Shown: piece after piece, positions 1 through 9,775 of the stretch
Position numbering within the stretch: position 1 is the stretch's first letter
Layout: every line of letters starts with the position of its first letter
Assembly (NCBI GenBank): GCA_029261575.1
Contig: JAJDBD010000027.1
Coordinates: 1-39,138, forward strand
DNA from: Nitrospinaceae bacterium
GTDB lineage: Bacteria > Nitrospinota > Nitrospinia > Nitrospinales > JACRGP01
DNA length: 39,138 bases
Direction of reading: 5' to 3'
The notes under the pieces: generated by a model
What the model was told of the DNA's origin: nothing
The model's database searches: none
Seen by the model: only the letters and a program-made list of their open reading frames with translations
Position numbers and translations under genes: made by a program

Positions 1-48
1 GGATCAATAATTCAAACGGCTAAAAGATTTATTCAATCTTCTTTCCCT

Positions 49-70
49 ATCCTGTAAATCCTGTCAAAAA
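49..70. repeat. Dispersed repeat, 'ATCCTGTwAATCCTGTC' family
   Basis: The stretch reads TATCCTGTAAATCCTGTC followed by an A run. The same direct-repeat sentence recurs at about 18605-18630 (TATCCTGTTAATCCTGTC) and, with one change, at about 28459-28477, always in gaps between genes. It contains two copies of an AATCCTGT-like unit. No gene product is implied. I read it as a non-coding dispersed repeat. Confidence 0.6.
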
Positions 71-92
71 GATTTTTCATTAAACTTTTAGA

Positions 93-114
93 GGAAGAAT
101 CACCCCAGCCCTCT
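93..114. repeat. Direct repeat copy 1 upstream of thrS
   Basis: A 22-base segment beginning GGAAGAATC is repeated at 184-205 with two mismatches. The first copy is non-coding and continues into a CCTCT-TTGCAA-GAGGG hairpin. The second copy contains the first codons of the thrS reading frame. A related CTCCC-TTGCAAAGGGGG hairpin occurs at about 17943-17962. Confidence 0.6.
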
Positions 115-181
115 TTGCAAGAGGGGGCGAGAGGACTCCACAAGTTTCGTCAAATTAAATAATAACTATTGGGATTTTTTA

Positions 182-2023
182 ATGGAAGAATCGCCCCAAC
201 CCTCTCCTTCGACAAGCTCAGGACAAGTTCCGCAAGAAGAGATTAAAGACAATGCCTCCAGGCGCTTGCCTGGCCCCGGCGCCGCCCTCAAGTTCGATCT
301 CGAAACGCTCCGCCACAGCGCCGCTCACCTCATGGCGCAGGCGGTCCAACGTCTGTATCCCGAAACCAAAGTCACCATCGGTCCGGTCATCGAAGACGGG
401 TTTTACTACGACTTCGACCGCAAAGAACCCTTCCGCCCCGAAGACCTGGAAAAAATCGAAGAGACCATGCGGGAGATCGTCAAGGAGAACCTGACTATCG
501 CGCGCCGCGAGTTGCCGCGCGACGAGGCGGTGAAAATGTTCCGCGACATGGGCGAGGGATTCAAGGTCGAGATCATCGAGTCTATCGATTCCACCGAACC
601 CCTTTCGATTTACACGCAGGGCGAGTTCACGGATTTGTGCCGGGGTCCGCACGTGGACGCGACCTCGCGCCTCAAGGCGTTCAAACTGCTGACCACGTCC
701 GGCGCCTACTGGCGCGGCGACGAGCGCAACCCCATGCTCCAGCGCATCTACGGCACCGCCTGGCAAACGCCCAAGGAATTGAAGCTCTACCTCAAGCGCC
801 TGGAGGAGGCGAAAAAACGGGACCACCGAAAACTCGGCAAGGAGTTGGACCTGTACAGCGTGTCGGACGCCGTCGGACCGGGCCTCATCCTCTGGCATCC
901 CAAGGGCGCCCGCATCCGCTCGATCATCGAGGATTTCTGGAAAAAGGAGCATTACAAAAACGGCTACGAGCTGGTCTACACGCCGCACGCGGCGAAGGTG
1001 GATTTGTGGAAAACCAGCGGGCACATGGATTTCTATAAGGACAATATTTTTTCTCCGATGGAGATCGAAGGCCAGGACTACATCATGAAACCGATGAACT
1101 GTCCGTTCCACATCCAGATTTTCAACAACCGCATGCGCAGTTACCGCGACCTGCCGATCCGCTACGGCGAGTTCGGCACGGTGTATCGCTACGAACGCTC
1201 CGGGGTTCTGCACGGCTTGTTGCGCGTGCGCGGGTTCACGCAGGACGACGCGCATTTGTTTTGCCGGCCCAGCCAGATCAAGGACGAGATCAGCGAAGTC
1301 CTCCGCTTCATATTGTTCATCCTTAAATCCTTCGGCTTTAGCGAATACAAAGTGTATCTCAGCACGCGGCCGGACAAATTTGTCGGCTCCGAAGAAGATT
1401 GGGAAACGGCAACGGGCGCCCTGCAAACTTCGCTGGACGAGTCGGGCCTGGAATACGAAGTCGACCCCGGCGAAGGCGTTTTTTACGGACCGAAAATCGA
1501 CATTAAAATAAAAGACAGTCTCAACCGGTTCTGGCAGGTGTCCACGGTGCAGGTGGATTTCAATCTCCCGGAGAGGTTCAAGATCAGCTATATTGAAGAA
1601 GACGGGCAAAAATGCCAGCCGATCATGTTGCATCGTGCGTTGATGGGATCGGTGGAGCGCTTTTTCGGTTGCCTGGTGGAACATTACGGCGGGGCGTTTC
1701 CCTTGTGGCTCGCTCCGGTGCAGGCGATTTTAATGCCCATCACCGACAATCAGAACGCTTATGCCGAGGAAATCGCCGCTCGCCTGGGCGAAGCGGATAT
1801 CCGATTGGAAAAAGACTTGCGCAATGAAAAGATTGGATTCAAGATAAGGGAAGCTCAGTTACAAAAAATCCCATACATGATAATTTTGGGAGAAAAGGAG
1901 GCTACCGACAAGACGGTGGCCGTACGACTAAGGAACTCCAAGGAAACCCGGGTCATGGACCTGGAAACGCTCGTTCTGGAATTAAAATCCGGAGAAAGCG
2001 AACGGAGTGTTCCTTCGATTTAA
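182..2023 (+). CDS. thrS: Threonyl-tRNA synthetase lacking the TGS domain
   Basis: This is a class II aminoacyl-tRNA synthetase that charges tRNA-Thr with threonine in the cytoplasm. The editing domain starts near residue 42 with the HSAAH metal-type motif and later has DLCRGPH. The catalytic core follows with MNCP, DDAH and LHRALMGS, which carry the usual zinc ligands Cys, His and His. The anticodon-binding domain closes the protein. At 613 residues it is shorter than the usual ~640 because the N-terminal TGS domain (about 60 residues) is absent. In its place are ~36 low-complexity residues encoded by dispersed repeats (184-227 and 255-273). The ATG at 182 is the only in-frame ATG before the editing domain, and its ribosome-binding site is poor, so the true start is uncertain. 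It heads a cluster with infC, rpmI, rplT and pheS, the order common in many bacteria. The enzyme assignment is secure; the N-terminus is not. Confidence 0.95.
   Translation: MEESPQPSPSTSSGQVPQEEIKDNASRRLPGPGAALKFDLETLRHSAAHLMAQAVQRLYPETKVTIGPVIEDGFYYDFDRKEPFRPEDLEKIEETMREIVKENLTIARRELPRDEAVKMFRDMGEGFKVEIIESIDSTEPLSIYTQGEFTDLCRGPHVDATSRLKAFKLLTTSGAYWRGDERNPMLQRIYGTAWQTPKELKLYLKRLEEAKKRDHRKLGKELDLYSVSDAVGPGLILWHPKGARIRSIIEDFWKKEHYKNGYELVYTPHAAKVDLWKTSGHMDFYKDNIFSPMEIEGQDYIMKPMNCPFHIQIFNNRMRSYRDLPIRYGEFGTVYRYERSGVLHGLLRVRGFTQDDAHLFCRPSQIKDEISEVLRFILFILKSFGFSEYKVYLSTRPDKFVGSEEDWETATGALQTSLDESGLEYEVDPGEGVFYGPKIDIKIKDSLNRFWQVSTVQVDFNLPERFKISYIEEDGQKCQPIMLHRALMGSVERFFGCLVEHYGGAFPLWLAPVQAILMPITDNQNAYAEEIAARLGEADIRLEKDLRNEKIGFKIREAQLQKIPYMIILGEKEATDKTVAVRLRNSKETRVMDLETLVLELKSGESERSVPSI
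184..273. repeat. Repeat mosaic encoding the ThrRS N-terminus
   Basis: Three repeat types lie head to tail. The second copy of the 22-base direct repeat is at 184-205. A CTTCGACAAGCTCAGGACAA element (207-227) is related to CTTCGACAGGCTCAGCCTGA at 17971 and 23020. The palindromic CCTCCAGGCGCTTGCCTGG (255-273) is identical to 11959-11977. All fall inside the annotated thrS reading frame. Confidence 0.7.
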
Positions 2024-2036
2024 CAACCCCTAAAGA

Positions 2037-2052
2037 GGAGGGCTGGAACATA
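2037..2052 (+). promoter_or_regulatory. infC Shine-Dalgarno and AUA start codon
   Basis: GGAGG at 2037-2041 is followed by an 8-base spacer and ATA at 2050-2052. Later rare-start candidates in the frame (ATC at 2065 and 2077) are too far from this site. This fits autoregulation of infC by a non-canonical initiation codon. Confidence 0.75.
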
Positions 2053-2571
2053 AAAAAACAAAGAATCAATCGTCAGATCCGGGTCAACGAGGTCAGCATA
2101 ATCGACGCGGAGGGAGAATCATTGGGTACTTTTCCGATTCAGGAAGCGCTGGAAGTTGCTCAGGAAAGAGACATGGACCTGGTGGAGGTGGCTCCAAATT
2201 CAAATCCGCCGGTCTGCCGCCTCATGGACTATGGAAAGTTCAAGTACAAGCAAAGCAAGAAAGCCCATGAAGCGAAAAAGAATCAAAAGGTCGTTCACCT
2301 GAAAGAGGTCAAGTTCCGTCCCGGAACGGACCTGCATGATTACGACTTCAAACTAAAGCACGTGGTGCGGTTTTTGGAAGCCGGCGACAAGGCCAAGGTT
2401 CATATTTTCTTCAAAGGCCGGGAAATCGTGCATCGGGAAGGCGGCATGAAAATATTGGATCGGGTTGCCAAGGACACGGAGGAAATCGCGGTCATCGAAC
2501 AGCCGCCCAAGCAGGAAGGCCGGGCTTTGATCATGATTCTGGCGCCGAAAAACAGCAGGAAAAAGGCCTGA
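2050..2571 (+). CDS. infC: Translation initiation factor IF-3, AUA start
   Basis: IF-3 binds the 30S subunit, prevents subunit joining and proofreads the initiation codon. The protein (173 residues) has the N-domain with INRQIRVNEV and VCRLMDYGKFKY, a lysine-rich linker, and the C-domain with EVKFRPGTDLHDY. The frame has no ATG at its 5' end. A strong Shine-Dalgarno GGAGG at 2037-2041 lies 8 bases before an ATA codon at 2050, giving a protein beginning with KKQRINRQIRVNE. A start at the TTG of 2122 would delete the conserved first 24 residues. Rare AUU, AUC or AUA starts are an established autoregulatory feature of infC genes: IF-3 discriminates against them. It lies 26 bases after thrS and precedes rpmI and rplT. 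Confidence 0.93.
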   Translation: MKKQRINRQIRVNEVSIIDAEGESLGTFPIQEALEVAQERDMDLVEVAPNSNPPVCRLMDYGKFKYKQSKKAHEAKKNQKVVHLKEVKFRPGTDLHDYDFKLKHVVRFLEAGDKAKVHIFFKGREIVHREGGMKILDRVAKDTEEIAVIEQPPKQEGRALIMILAPKNSRKKA

Positions 2572-2681
2572 GGTTGAGGCGGATTCAAAAAAGACTTTCC
2601 AAACCGGATAAAATACTGTAGAATTTCGCGCTTTCATCCAAAAAATCAAATTTTACGAAACACGAAACAGGGACAAACGCC

Positions 2682-2876
2682 ATGCCCAAAATGAAAACCC
2701 ACCGCGGGGCGGCCAAGCGGTTCAAAAGAACAGGGTCGGGGAAAATCAGACGCAATTCCGCTTTCACCAGCCATATCCTGACCAGCAAAACCACGAAACG
2801 GAAACGCAATTTGAGAAAATCCAGCATCATGGCTCCCGGCGACGCCAAACGTATCAAAGCGCTTATCCCTTATTGA
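2682..2876 (+). CDS. rpmI: 50S ribosomal protein L35
   Basis: This is a small, very basic protein of 64 residues beginning [20 protein letters not shown], the standard L35 signature. It ends with the family-typical [13 protein letters not shown]. It is part of the large ribosomal subunit. A GGGA ribosome-binding site lies 9 bases before ATG. It is separated from infC by 110 bases and from rplT by 24 bases. In other bacteria the infC-rpmI-rplT unit is repressed by L20, but I see no clear leader structure to confirm that here. Confidence 0.97.
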   Translation: MPKMKTHRGAAKRFKRTGSGKIRRNSAFTSHILTSKTTKRKRNLRKSSIMAPGDAKRIKALIPY

Positions 2877-2900
2877 TCATAAAAATCCAGGAGCAAAAGA

Positions 2901-3262
2901 ATGTCCAGAGCAATCAACGGAGCGCTGAGCAGAAGGCGCAGAAAAAAAGTATTGAAGATGGCCAAGGGCTATCGAAGCGCCCGCAGTCGCGCTTTTCAAA
3001 AAGCCCGCGAAGCGGTGGAGCACGGCCTGTGCTACGCCTACCGCGACCGCAAGGCGCGAAAACGCGATTTCCGCAAGCTCTGGATCGCCCGAATCAACGC
3101 CGCCGTTCGCGCCAAGGGCATGACCTACAGCAAGTTCATGTTCGGACTCAAAAAAGCCAACGTGCAGGTCAACCGGAAGGTTCTGTCCGAGATGGCCATT
3201 CACCACGAGTCCTCCTTCCTGTCTCTGATGGAAACCGCCAAGGGTCAACTCGCCGCCAGTTG

Positions 3263-3263
<1 letters not shown>
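2901..3263 (+). CDS. rplT: 50S ribosomal protein L20
   Basis: At 120 residues it matches the usual L20 length (117-120). Conserved segments are visible: RKKVLKMAKGYRSARSR, YAYRDRKARKRDFRKLWI and RINAAVRAKGMTYSKFM. L20 binds 23S rRNA early in 50S assembly and is also a translational repressor of its own operon in several bacteria. AGGAG lies 8 bases before the ATG. Its position immediately after rpmI is canonical. Confidence 0.97.
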
Positions 3264-4361
<1,098 letters not shown>

Positions 4362-4371
4362 CTCTAGCGCG

Positions 4372-4391
4372 CCCCGGGCAACGCCCGGTGG
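4372..4391. repeat. GC-rich palindrome between pheS and the chemoreceptor gene
   Basis: The perfect hairpin CCGGGC-AAC-GCCCGG (4374-4388) sits between two convergent genes. It belongs to the same palindrome family as 17998-18015 and 27590-27608. It has no T tract, so it is not a classical terminator, although it may still end transcription from either side. Confidence 0.6.
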
Positions 4392-4462
4392 AAAATTCGG
4401 GATGCAAACTTTCTCACCCAAGCTCGGTATAAGTTGCGCCTACTGGTCCCGGCGGACGTTTC

Positions 4463-7270
4463 CTAGCATTTAAACTGCCCGACGAGGGTTTTGAGTTCCT
4501 GGGCCATGGTGGAAAGTTGCGCCGACGCGCCCTGCGCCTCGCCGGCTCCCGCCGCTCCGCTTTGCGCCGCCTCCGCCACCGAATTGATGTTGTGGCTGAT
4601 CTCGCCGCTTCCGCGCGCCGCCTCCGCAATGTTCCGCCCGATCTCCGCCGTCGTCGCCGTCTGCTCCTCCACCGCGCTGGCGATGGTCGTCGAGATCTCG
4701 CTGATCTTGTTGATCACCTCGGCGATCTCCCGGATCGCCGCCACCGCGCTGTGCGTGTTGCCCTGAATCGCCTGAATCTTTTTGCCGATGTCCTCCGTCG
4801 CCTTGCCGGTCTCCTTCGCCAGTTCCTTGACCTCGTTGGCCACCACGGCAAACCCCTTGCCCGCTTCGCCCGCGCGCGCCGCCTCGATCGTCGCGTTCAA
4901 CGCCAGTAGGTTGGTCTGTTCCGCTATCGAGTTGATCACCTTGATCACCTCGCCGATCTCTGCCGAACTCTCGCCCAGCTTTGCCACCGTTTGGTTGGTG
5001 GACTCCGCCACCGCCACCGCGTTGGAAGCGATGCGCGCCGCGTCGTGCGAGTTCTTGGCGATCTCCATGATGCTGGCGTTGATTTCCTCCGCCCCCGTCG
5101 CCACCGTGTCCACGTTCCTGCTCACCTCCCGCGCCGCAGAGGACACCACGTCCGCCTGCGCCGAGGTCTCCTCCGAGTTGCTCGCCAGCTCGTGGCTCAC
5201 CGAGGTCAACTGCTGGGACGCGCTCGCCAGGTTCTGCGCGTTCATGTCGATCTGCGAAATGCTGGACCTAAGATTGTCCAGCAAGCGCTTCAATCCGTTC
5301 CCCATCTGGCCGATGGCGTCGTCCCCTTCGACCGTCACCTCGCGCGTCAGGTCGCCTTCGGAGGCCGCCTGCACCACTTCCAGCATGCTGTCCACCTTGC
5401 GCTTCAACTCCTCTGCCTGGTCGTGCTCGCGTTCGGCCATCTCCCGCGCCTTCTGCTCCGTCGCCAGTTTCTCGGTGATGATCTCCCAGGTGGTCATCGG
5501 GCCGATGTAGTTCTGGTCCTGATCATAAATCGCGGACACATTTAGATGTAGCGTCTCCGGACCCAGTTGAATATCCGCCTCGTGCGGCAGGTTGTTGGGA
5601 TCGGACACGATTTTGCGCACCCGCCCGGGATCCTTGTGGAACACGTCGATGGATTTTCCGATCAACTCGTCCGCGGATACCGACAGCAGGCTTTCGAGTT
5701 TCTTCAGCGTCTTCCGGGACGCCGGATTCAGGTACTGGATGTTGAGATCGCGGTCGGCGAAGATGATGTTCGTCGGGTTGTTCTCCATCATGCACAACAC
5801 ACGCGCCGCTTCGTTGTCCGATTTCTTTTTCTCGACGGCCTGTTCGGTCATTTGCTCCAGCGAGGATTGAAACTCGCCTTCCAACTCGTCTTCCGCTCCC
5901 TGGAGATTGCCGGATAAAATTTCCTGCGCCTGGCCCATGTAGGTTTTGAGTCCGCCCATCAAATGGTTGAAAGAACGGCACAGGGCGCCCACCTCGTCGT
6001 TGTATTTTGCGGGCAGTTTTTCCTGTTGCAGGTTTCCGCTTGCAGAGCCTTCCAGCGCTCGAGAGATCAGGATCATGGGTTGAATCACCGAGCGCGCCAG
6101 AAAGTATCCGATCGCCAACACCACCGCGAGAACGATCAGGCCAGAAAATATTGAAGCGTTGCGAATGGCCTCCTGATTCCGGTTGGCCAGGGCCGAAAAC
6201 AAAACAACCAGTTCGTGGCTCTTGTCTCTCAACCTGTTGGATTCGATCAGAATGGATTGTTGCGCCTGGCGATAGGGAGGGGAATTGACTTCGGAACTGA
6301 GTAGGGAGTCGACCACACTGGTAAGATTTTTGAAATTCTCTTGGGTTTCAACGATCTTTCCCTGGATCGCGGAGTCGTCAATAGCCTTTACCAATTTATA
6401 ATTGAGCATGTCCAGATCCGCCGGATACTGCCCGCCGGATTTCATGGCTTGCAGGGTTTTTGCGAATACGGCCTTGGCCTTTTTATATTCGTCCAGGCTG
6501 GCTTTCAGTTCGGCGCGACCTAATGCCACGTCCTCGGAAAACACCAGTTTGTAATGCCGGATACCCAGCGTGTCGCCGATTTTAAATTTTTTGTTCGTCA
6601 TGGCTGAATGGCAATTGGAGCAGGAGGCAACCGTGGCTTTGTCCGCAGAGTACAGGCTGAAGTAAAGCTTGCCGTTGCCTTCATAAACGTTGGAAAAAAG
6701 TTTGTCCGGATATTGTTTTAAAAATTCGTTGGCCTCGCGGTCCAGGGAGCTTTGCAGACTTTGCCTGGGATTGATGGGTTCCTCGGCGATGATATCGATA
6801 TTAAAATCGCTACCGCCGAATTTGGCGTTGACCAGGCGCGTGAAGGTGGCGGGATAAGGGATAGCTGGATGCTCTTCCTTGGCCGGGTTCATGCTGATGG
6901 CCAGGCCGACTTTTTTTGCCGGCGTGACAATCGTTTGCGCAAACGTTCCGCGCATTTGGGTGATGTAGCGGTCAAGGTTAAAGATTTCCTTTTCGATCAC
7001 CTTTTTTCTACTCTTGGCAATTGCGTAGCCCAGGGAGGATTTCCCCATGGCCTGGCTCAGCATTCTCTGGCGTCCGAAGGCGTCGGTTATATCGGTGTCG
7101 TTACGGGCTTCTTGCAGGGAATAAATTATCACGCCCGACGACAGGACCAGAACCAGAATCAAAAAGGTCAGACTGCCGAAAACTTTTTGTTTGATGGAAA
7201 GGTTTCCAAAAAAGGAAGCCGATTCCCGGTTTTCCAAATAGCCGCCTGGCGTTTCGTTAAAATTTTGCAT
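4463..7270 (-). CDS. Methyl-accepting chemotaxis protein with PilJ-type and c-heme (Tll0287-like) sensor, HAMP and PAS
   Basis: This 935-residue transmembrane chemoreceptor would signal to CheA. The first membrane segment is at about 31-52. The periplasmic region opens with a PilJ-type RQRMLSQ motif (68-74). It contains CSNCH at 217-221, a c-type heme attachment motif followed by [10 protein letters not shown], which resembles the DUF3365/Tll0287-like heme sensor family. The second membrane segment (about 372-394) leads to a HAMP domain, a PAS domain (about 488-600), a second HAMP-like stretch, and the signalling domain with the conserved hairpin [20 protein letters not shown] near 779-798. 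No C-terminal CheR-tethering pentapeptide is seen. Heme binding, and sensing of redox state or a gas, is inference. The gene stands alone, convergent with pheS. Confidence 0.93.
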   Translation of the reverse strand: MQNFNETPGGYLENRESASFFGNLSIKQKVFGSLTFLILVLVLSSGVIIYSLQEARNDTDITDAFGRQRMLSQAMGKSSLGYAIAKSRKKVIEKEIFNLDRYITQMRGTFAQTIVTPAKKVGLAISMNPAKEEHPAIPYPATFTRLVNAKFGGSDFNIDIIAEEPINPRQSLQSSLDREANEFLKQYPDKLFSNVYEGNGKLYFSLYSADKATVASCSNCHSAMTNKKFKIGDTLGIRHYKLVFSEDVALGRAELKASLDEYKKAKAVFAKTLQAMKSGGQYPADLDMLNYKLVKAIDDSAIQGKIVETQENFKNLTSVVDSLLSSEVNSPPYRQAQQSILIESNRLRDKSHELVVLFSALANRNQEAIRNASIFSGLIVLAVVLAIGYFLARSVIQPMILISRALEGSASGNLQQEKLPAKYNDEVGALCRSFNHLMGGLKTYMGQAQEILSGNLQGAEDELEGEFQSSLEQMTEQAVEKKKSDNEAARVLCMMENNPTNIIFADRDLNIQYLNPASRKTLKKLESLLSVSADELIGKSIDVFHKDPGRVRKIVSDPNNLPHEADIQLGPETLHLNVSAIYDQDQNYIGPMTTWEIITEKLATEQKAREMAEREHDQAEELKRKVDSMLEVVQAASEGDLTREVTVEGDDAIGQMGNGLKRLLDNLRSSISQIDMNAQNLASASQQLTSVSHELASNSEETSAQADVVSSAAREVSRNVDTVATGAEEINASIMEIAKNSHDAARIASNAVAVAESTNQTVAKLGESSAEIGEVIKVINSIAEQTNLLALNATIEAARAGEAGKGFAVVANEVKELAKETGKATEDIGKKIQAIQGNTHSAVAAIREIAEVINKISEISTTIASAVEEQTATTAEIGRNIAEAARGSGEISHNINSVAEAAQSGAAGAGEAQGASAQLSTMAQELKTLVGQFKC

Positions 7271-7410
7271 TTTTCATCCCCCAGCCTGATTAAAAAAAAT
7301 ATGCGCCCAAAACGCGCCGGATATAAATTTCATGGGCCGGACCTTATAAAAAGACCGGCGGCAAATGACCCGTCAAGAGAGGCTTATTCACCTTTATTTT
7401 GAATGTAATA

Positions 7411-7438
7411 ATTATAGAAACAAAAACAAAAATAGCAA
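7411..7438 (-). promoter_or_regulatory. Candidate sigma-70 promoter for the chemoreceptor gene
   Basis: On the minus strand there is a TTGCTA -35 (7433-7438), a 16-base spacer and a perfect TATAAT -10 (7411-7416), about 140 bases before the ATG at 7270. This is a motif match in an AT-rich stretch. A sigma-28 motif was looked for and not found. Confidence 0.4.
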
Positions 7439-7533
7439 GCGGTTTTTTGCGGAATAGAACAATTAAAGTCTAATAAACAAAAGCTTATTGATTCCGAGTC
7501 GGGAAATCCCTATAGGAAGAAGGGCGGGGCCGC

Positions 7534-7800
7534 CGCCAGGCAAGCGCCTCGGCGAGGCGCGGACCATTAGGCGAATCTTTTTCGGTTGATGCAACAGGTT
7601 TGGGCGCAATTGCAAATCAAATCCTGCATTCAGGCAAGGGCATTTTAAATAATTCCTCTCCCCCCAAGGGAGAGAGGACTTATTTAAGGTTTTTTAGTCG
7701 GAGCCGCGTAGAAAATCCGCGCCAATACGGGAGCCAAGCCGCCTCTCTACTACTCTCTCCGCTTGGAGAGTTCTCACGGAGCGACGGACAAAGGTGAGGA
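7534..7800. repeat. Repeat-rich intergenic region
   Basis: The 600-base gap 7271-7871 has no credible gene. It contains a GC-rich palindromic block at 7534-7564 (GCCAGGCAAGCGCCT then CGGCGAGGCGCGG), the reverse orientation of the GGCGCTTGCC family. It also holds two hairpins of a different family: CCTCTCCCCCCAAGGGAGAGAGG at about 7658-7680, and CTCTCTCCGCTTGGAGAG at about 7753-7770. The short open frame across 7600-7797 is built from these repeats. Confidence 0.6.
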
Positions 7801-7836
7801 GGATTTAATGAGACGAAAGGCCTTCCAATTTTGTTT

Positions 7837-7857
7837 AATGATCCCTTTAAGATCATT
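7837..7857 (-). terminator. Possible hairpin after the SGNH/TPR gene
   Basis: A 7-base perfect stem AATGATC/GATCATT with a 7-base loop lies just downstream of the 3' end of the minus-strand gene. The T run lies on the plus-strand side (ATTTTT) rather than the minus side, so its role as a terminator for this gene is doubtful. Confidence 0.3.
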
Positions 7858-7871
7858 TTTGATCCAGTTTT

Positions 7872-9767
7872 TTATGGCCGGGTGAATTGCTCCAACGCTA
7901 ATTGTGCCGATTTATTTTCCGGTTGTATACGCAGGACCCGCTGAAACATGTCCTTGGCTTTTTCCGGGTCGTTTAACCGCAAATAGGCTTGGCCGCTAAA
8001 CAAAAACGCGTTGGGATTGTTGGGATTTAATTCCAATGACCTCTTAAACGCCGTAATCGCATTTTCATACCGACCAGCATACAAGTAAAGTTCCCCGATA
8101 GCCTGGTGATAAAAAGGATAACCAGGGTTTGTTTCGATAGCTTGCAATGCATACTTCTCTGCAAACAACCAATTGCCCAATTTATAGTATATGAAAGAAA
8201 TATGGTGACTTAATTCGGCGGAAAGCCACGGAATGTCTTGTGCGAGTTTTAGCGCGCTAAGAAAATGTTCCAGCGCTTTGTTGTAATCACTTTCATCCAA
8301 CAGGTTTTGTTCATTCAAATAGATCAAACCCGCTTGATAATGGCCCAAAAAATCTCCTGGATTGTTTTCCAGGTGGGCGCGGATATATGGGATTATTGAG
8401 CGGATGTATATTTCTTTATATTCTTTGCTTGTTGCCCTCTCGGTATTAATGAGGTTCTTTGGAATCGTGCTGAAAAATCGGTTCAATCTGGCGTTAATAT
8501 TTTTAAGTTCGTCAAGCGTAGCCGCGTCAAACGGATCCGCTAAAACCCCCGGTTCCATGTTCGTTGGAATCAAATCATTTTGCGCCAAATAATTAAAAAG
8601 TAAAATAGCCGTCAATTGATTTCCCGCAGGGGTAAAGTGCATATCCTCGGGAAAAAACATTGGGACCAAATTTCCGATTAAAACTTCGGAATATATTTTT
8701 GGGTTTAGCTTGAAATACCGAATCGCTTTAAAAGGCGCCAAATCGCTTTCTTCTTTTGAATTTCCATACGCATAAACTTTTTCATGAGTCGGCAGGTTGA
8801 CGACTAAAAACTCGGAGCCAATCTTTTGGGTCAGGTTAGAAAAATCATTTAAGAAGGAAAAGTAAAAGGCCTTTTCCAATCCAGCTACTTTGGCATTCGG
8901 GGAATCCCTGAAACTAACGGCATCGTTGATCTTCCAAGTTATTTCATCGTCGAGTTTTATTCCCAAAGATTTCAAATATAAATGGACGCTCTTTTCCGCG
9001 TCCTCGACCTCTCGGTTTTCACTGGCAAACAAGGTATTTAATTTCGTCCGCATCAAAGTCAGTAATTGAGACCGCGCGCTTAGTTCGTCCCAAAAAGGAA
9101 AATAACGTATAATCCACGCCGTCAAAAGGGCGGAAGGTTGATAATTAAGATTAATTTCCAAATCTTCCAAGTCCACCGTTACGTCTTTTCCGGACCCGCG
9201 GTCGATGCGTATTTTTTTATACTTAACATTTTTAGTCATCGCCGGATTTAAGCCTTTAACGTATTCCTGCGGCGAGAATAAAACCACCAGGTCGGGAGAA
9301 TATTTGTAGCCCTCATTTTTTAGATACCAATAAATTTCGCCTAATCCCCCCAACGGCCCGGGATTTATAACTTCAAACAGGCGGCCCTCTATTTTTTTAT
9401 TTAATAACTTTTCCAAATAGTAGGGAAACGTTTCATCGTCGTTTACATAAACGCCGTAAGTTCGAGAATCCCCAATCAGCATGACCCTGAAAATAGAAGG
9501 GTCTTTTGCATATTCTATTTCTTCCAAATCCCGGAGGTGACGGCTGTTTACGGTAAGCTTAAAACTATAGGCGGGGAATCCCGACTCTACTTCTCCATTG
9601 AAGTCAGCTTTATAAACGCTCAAAAGGCCAAAAGCGCTTTCATTGTAAACAGGGTAAATTTTCTGGGGAAGGAAGGTTCTGACAACCAGTTCTGAAATTA
9701 AAGCGGCGCACAAAAAAGCGGCGAAGAAATAAAATGGCGGCTTTAGGATTTTCCAAAGCTTGTTCAA
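7872..9767 (-). CDS. Membrane-anchored SGNH hydrolase/acyltransferase with C-terminal TPRs
   Basis: The protein has 631 residues with one N-terminal membrane segment (about 10-30). An SGNH/GDSL-type domain follows: the nucleophile block is VMLIGDSRTYG (Ser 101) and the C-terminal DMHF supplies Asp 375 and His 377, the usual DxxH-like arrangement in AlgX/DltD-type enzymes. After about residue 450 come four to five TPR units (for example LSAELSHHISFIYYKLGNW and the NPNNPNAFLFSGQAYLRLND unit). Its start lies 8 bases after the MBOAT stop, so the two are very likely one operon. In such pairs the MBOAT protein moves acyl groups across the membrane and the SGNH partner transfers them to an extracytoplasmic polymer. 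The substrate is unknown. The gene is visibly AT-richer than its neighbours. Confidence 0.85.
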   Translation of the reverse strand: MNKLWKILKPPFYFFAAFLCAALISELVVRTFLPQKIYPVYNESAFGLLSVYKADFNGEVESGFPAYSFKLTVNSRHLRDLEEIEYAKDPSIFRVMLIGDSRTYGVYVNDDETFPYYLEKLLNKKIEGRLFEVINPGPLGGLGEIYWYLKNEGYKYSPDLVVLFSPQEYVKGLNPAMTKNVKYKKIRIDRGSGKDVTVDLEDLEINLNYQPSALLTAWIIRYFPFWDELSARSQLLTLMRTKLNTLFASENREVEDAEKSVHLYLKSLGIKLDDEITWKINDAVSFRDSPNAKVAGLEKAFYFSFLNDFSNLTQKIGSEFLVVNLPTHEKVYAYGNSKEESDLAPFKAIRYFKLNPKIYSEVLIGNLVPMFFPEDMHFTPAGNQLTAILLFNYLAQNDLIPTNMEPGVLADPFDAATLDELKNINARLNRFFSTIPKNLINTERATSKEYKEIYIRSIIPYIRAHLENNPGDFLGHYQAGLIYLNEQNLLDESDYNKALEHFLSALKLAQDIPWLSAELSHHISFIYYKLGNWLFAEKYALQAIETNPGYPFYHQAIGELYLYAGRYENAITAFKRSLELNPNNPNAFLFSGQAYLRLNDPEKAKDMFQRVLRIQPENKSAQLALEQFTRP

Positions 9768-9775
9768 AAGAGTCC

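Noticed and set aside
1-181. A T-box or threonine-responsive leader before thrS
   Set aside because: No specifier stem, T-box sequence or terminator pair is visible, only repeats.
184-273. CRISPR array or insertion-sequence end
   Set aside because: The repeats are not regularly spaced and are of different kinds; no transposase or cas gene is present.
218-1684. Long minus-strand open frame opposite thrS (488 codons)
   Set aside because: It is antisense to a certain ThrRS gene, has no recognisable domain and a codon-shadow composition.
2122-2571. infC starting at TTG 2122
   Set aside because: It would lose the conserved first 24 residues, and the strong Shine-Dalgarno sits before ATA 2050.
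7600-7797. Small open frame in the 600-base gap
   Set aside because: It is built from the hairpin repeats, has no ribosome-binding site and no family resemblance.
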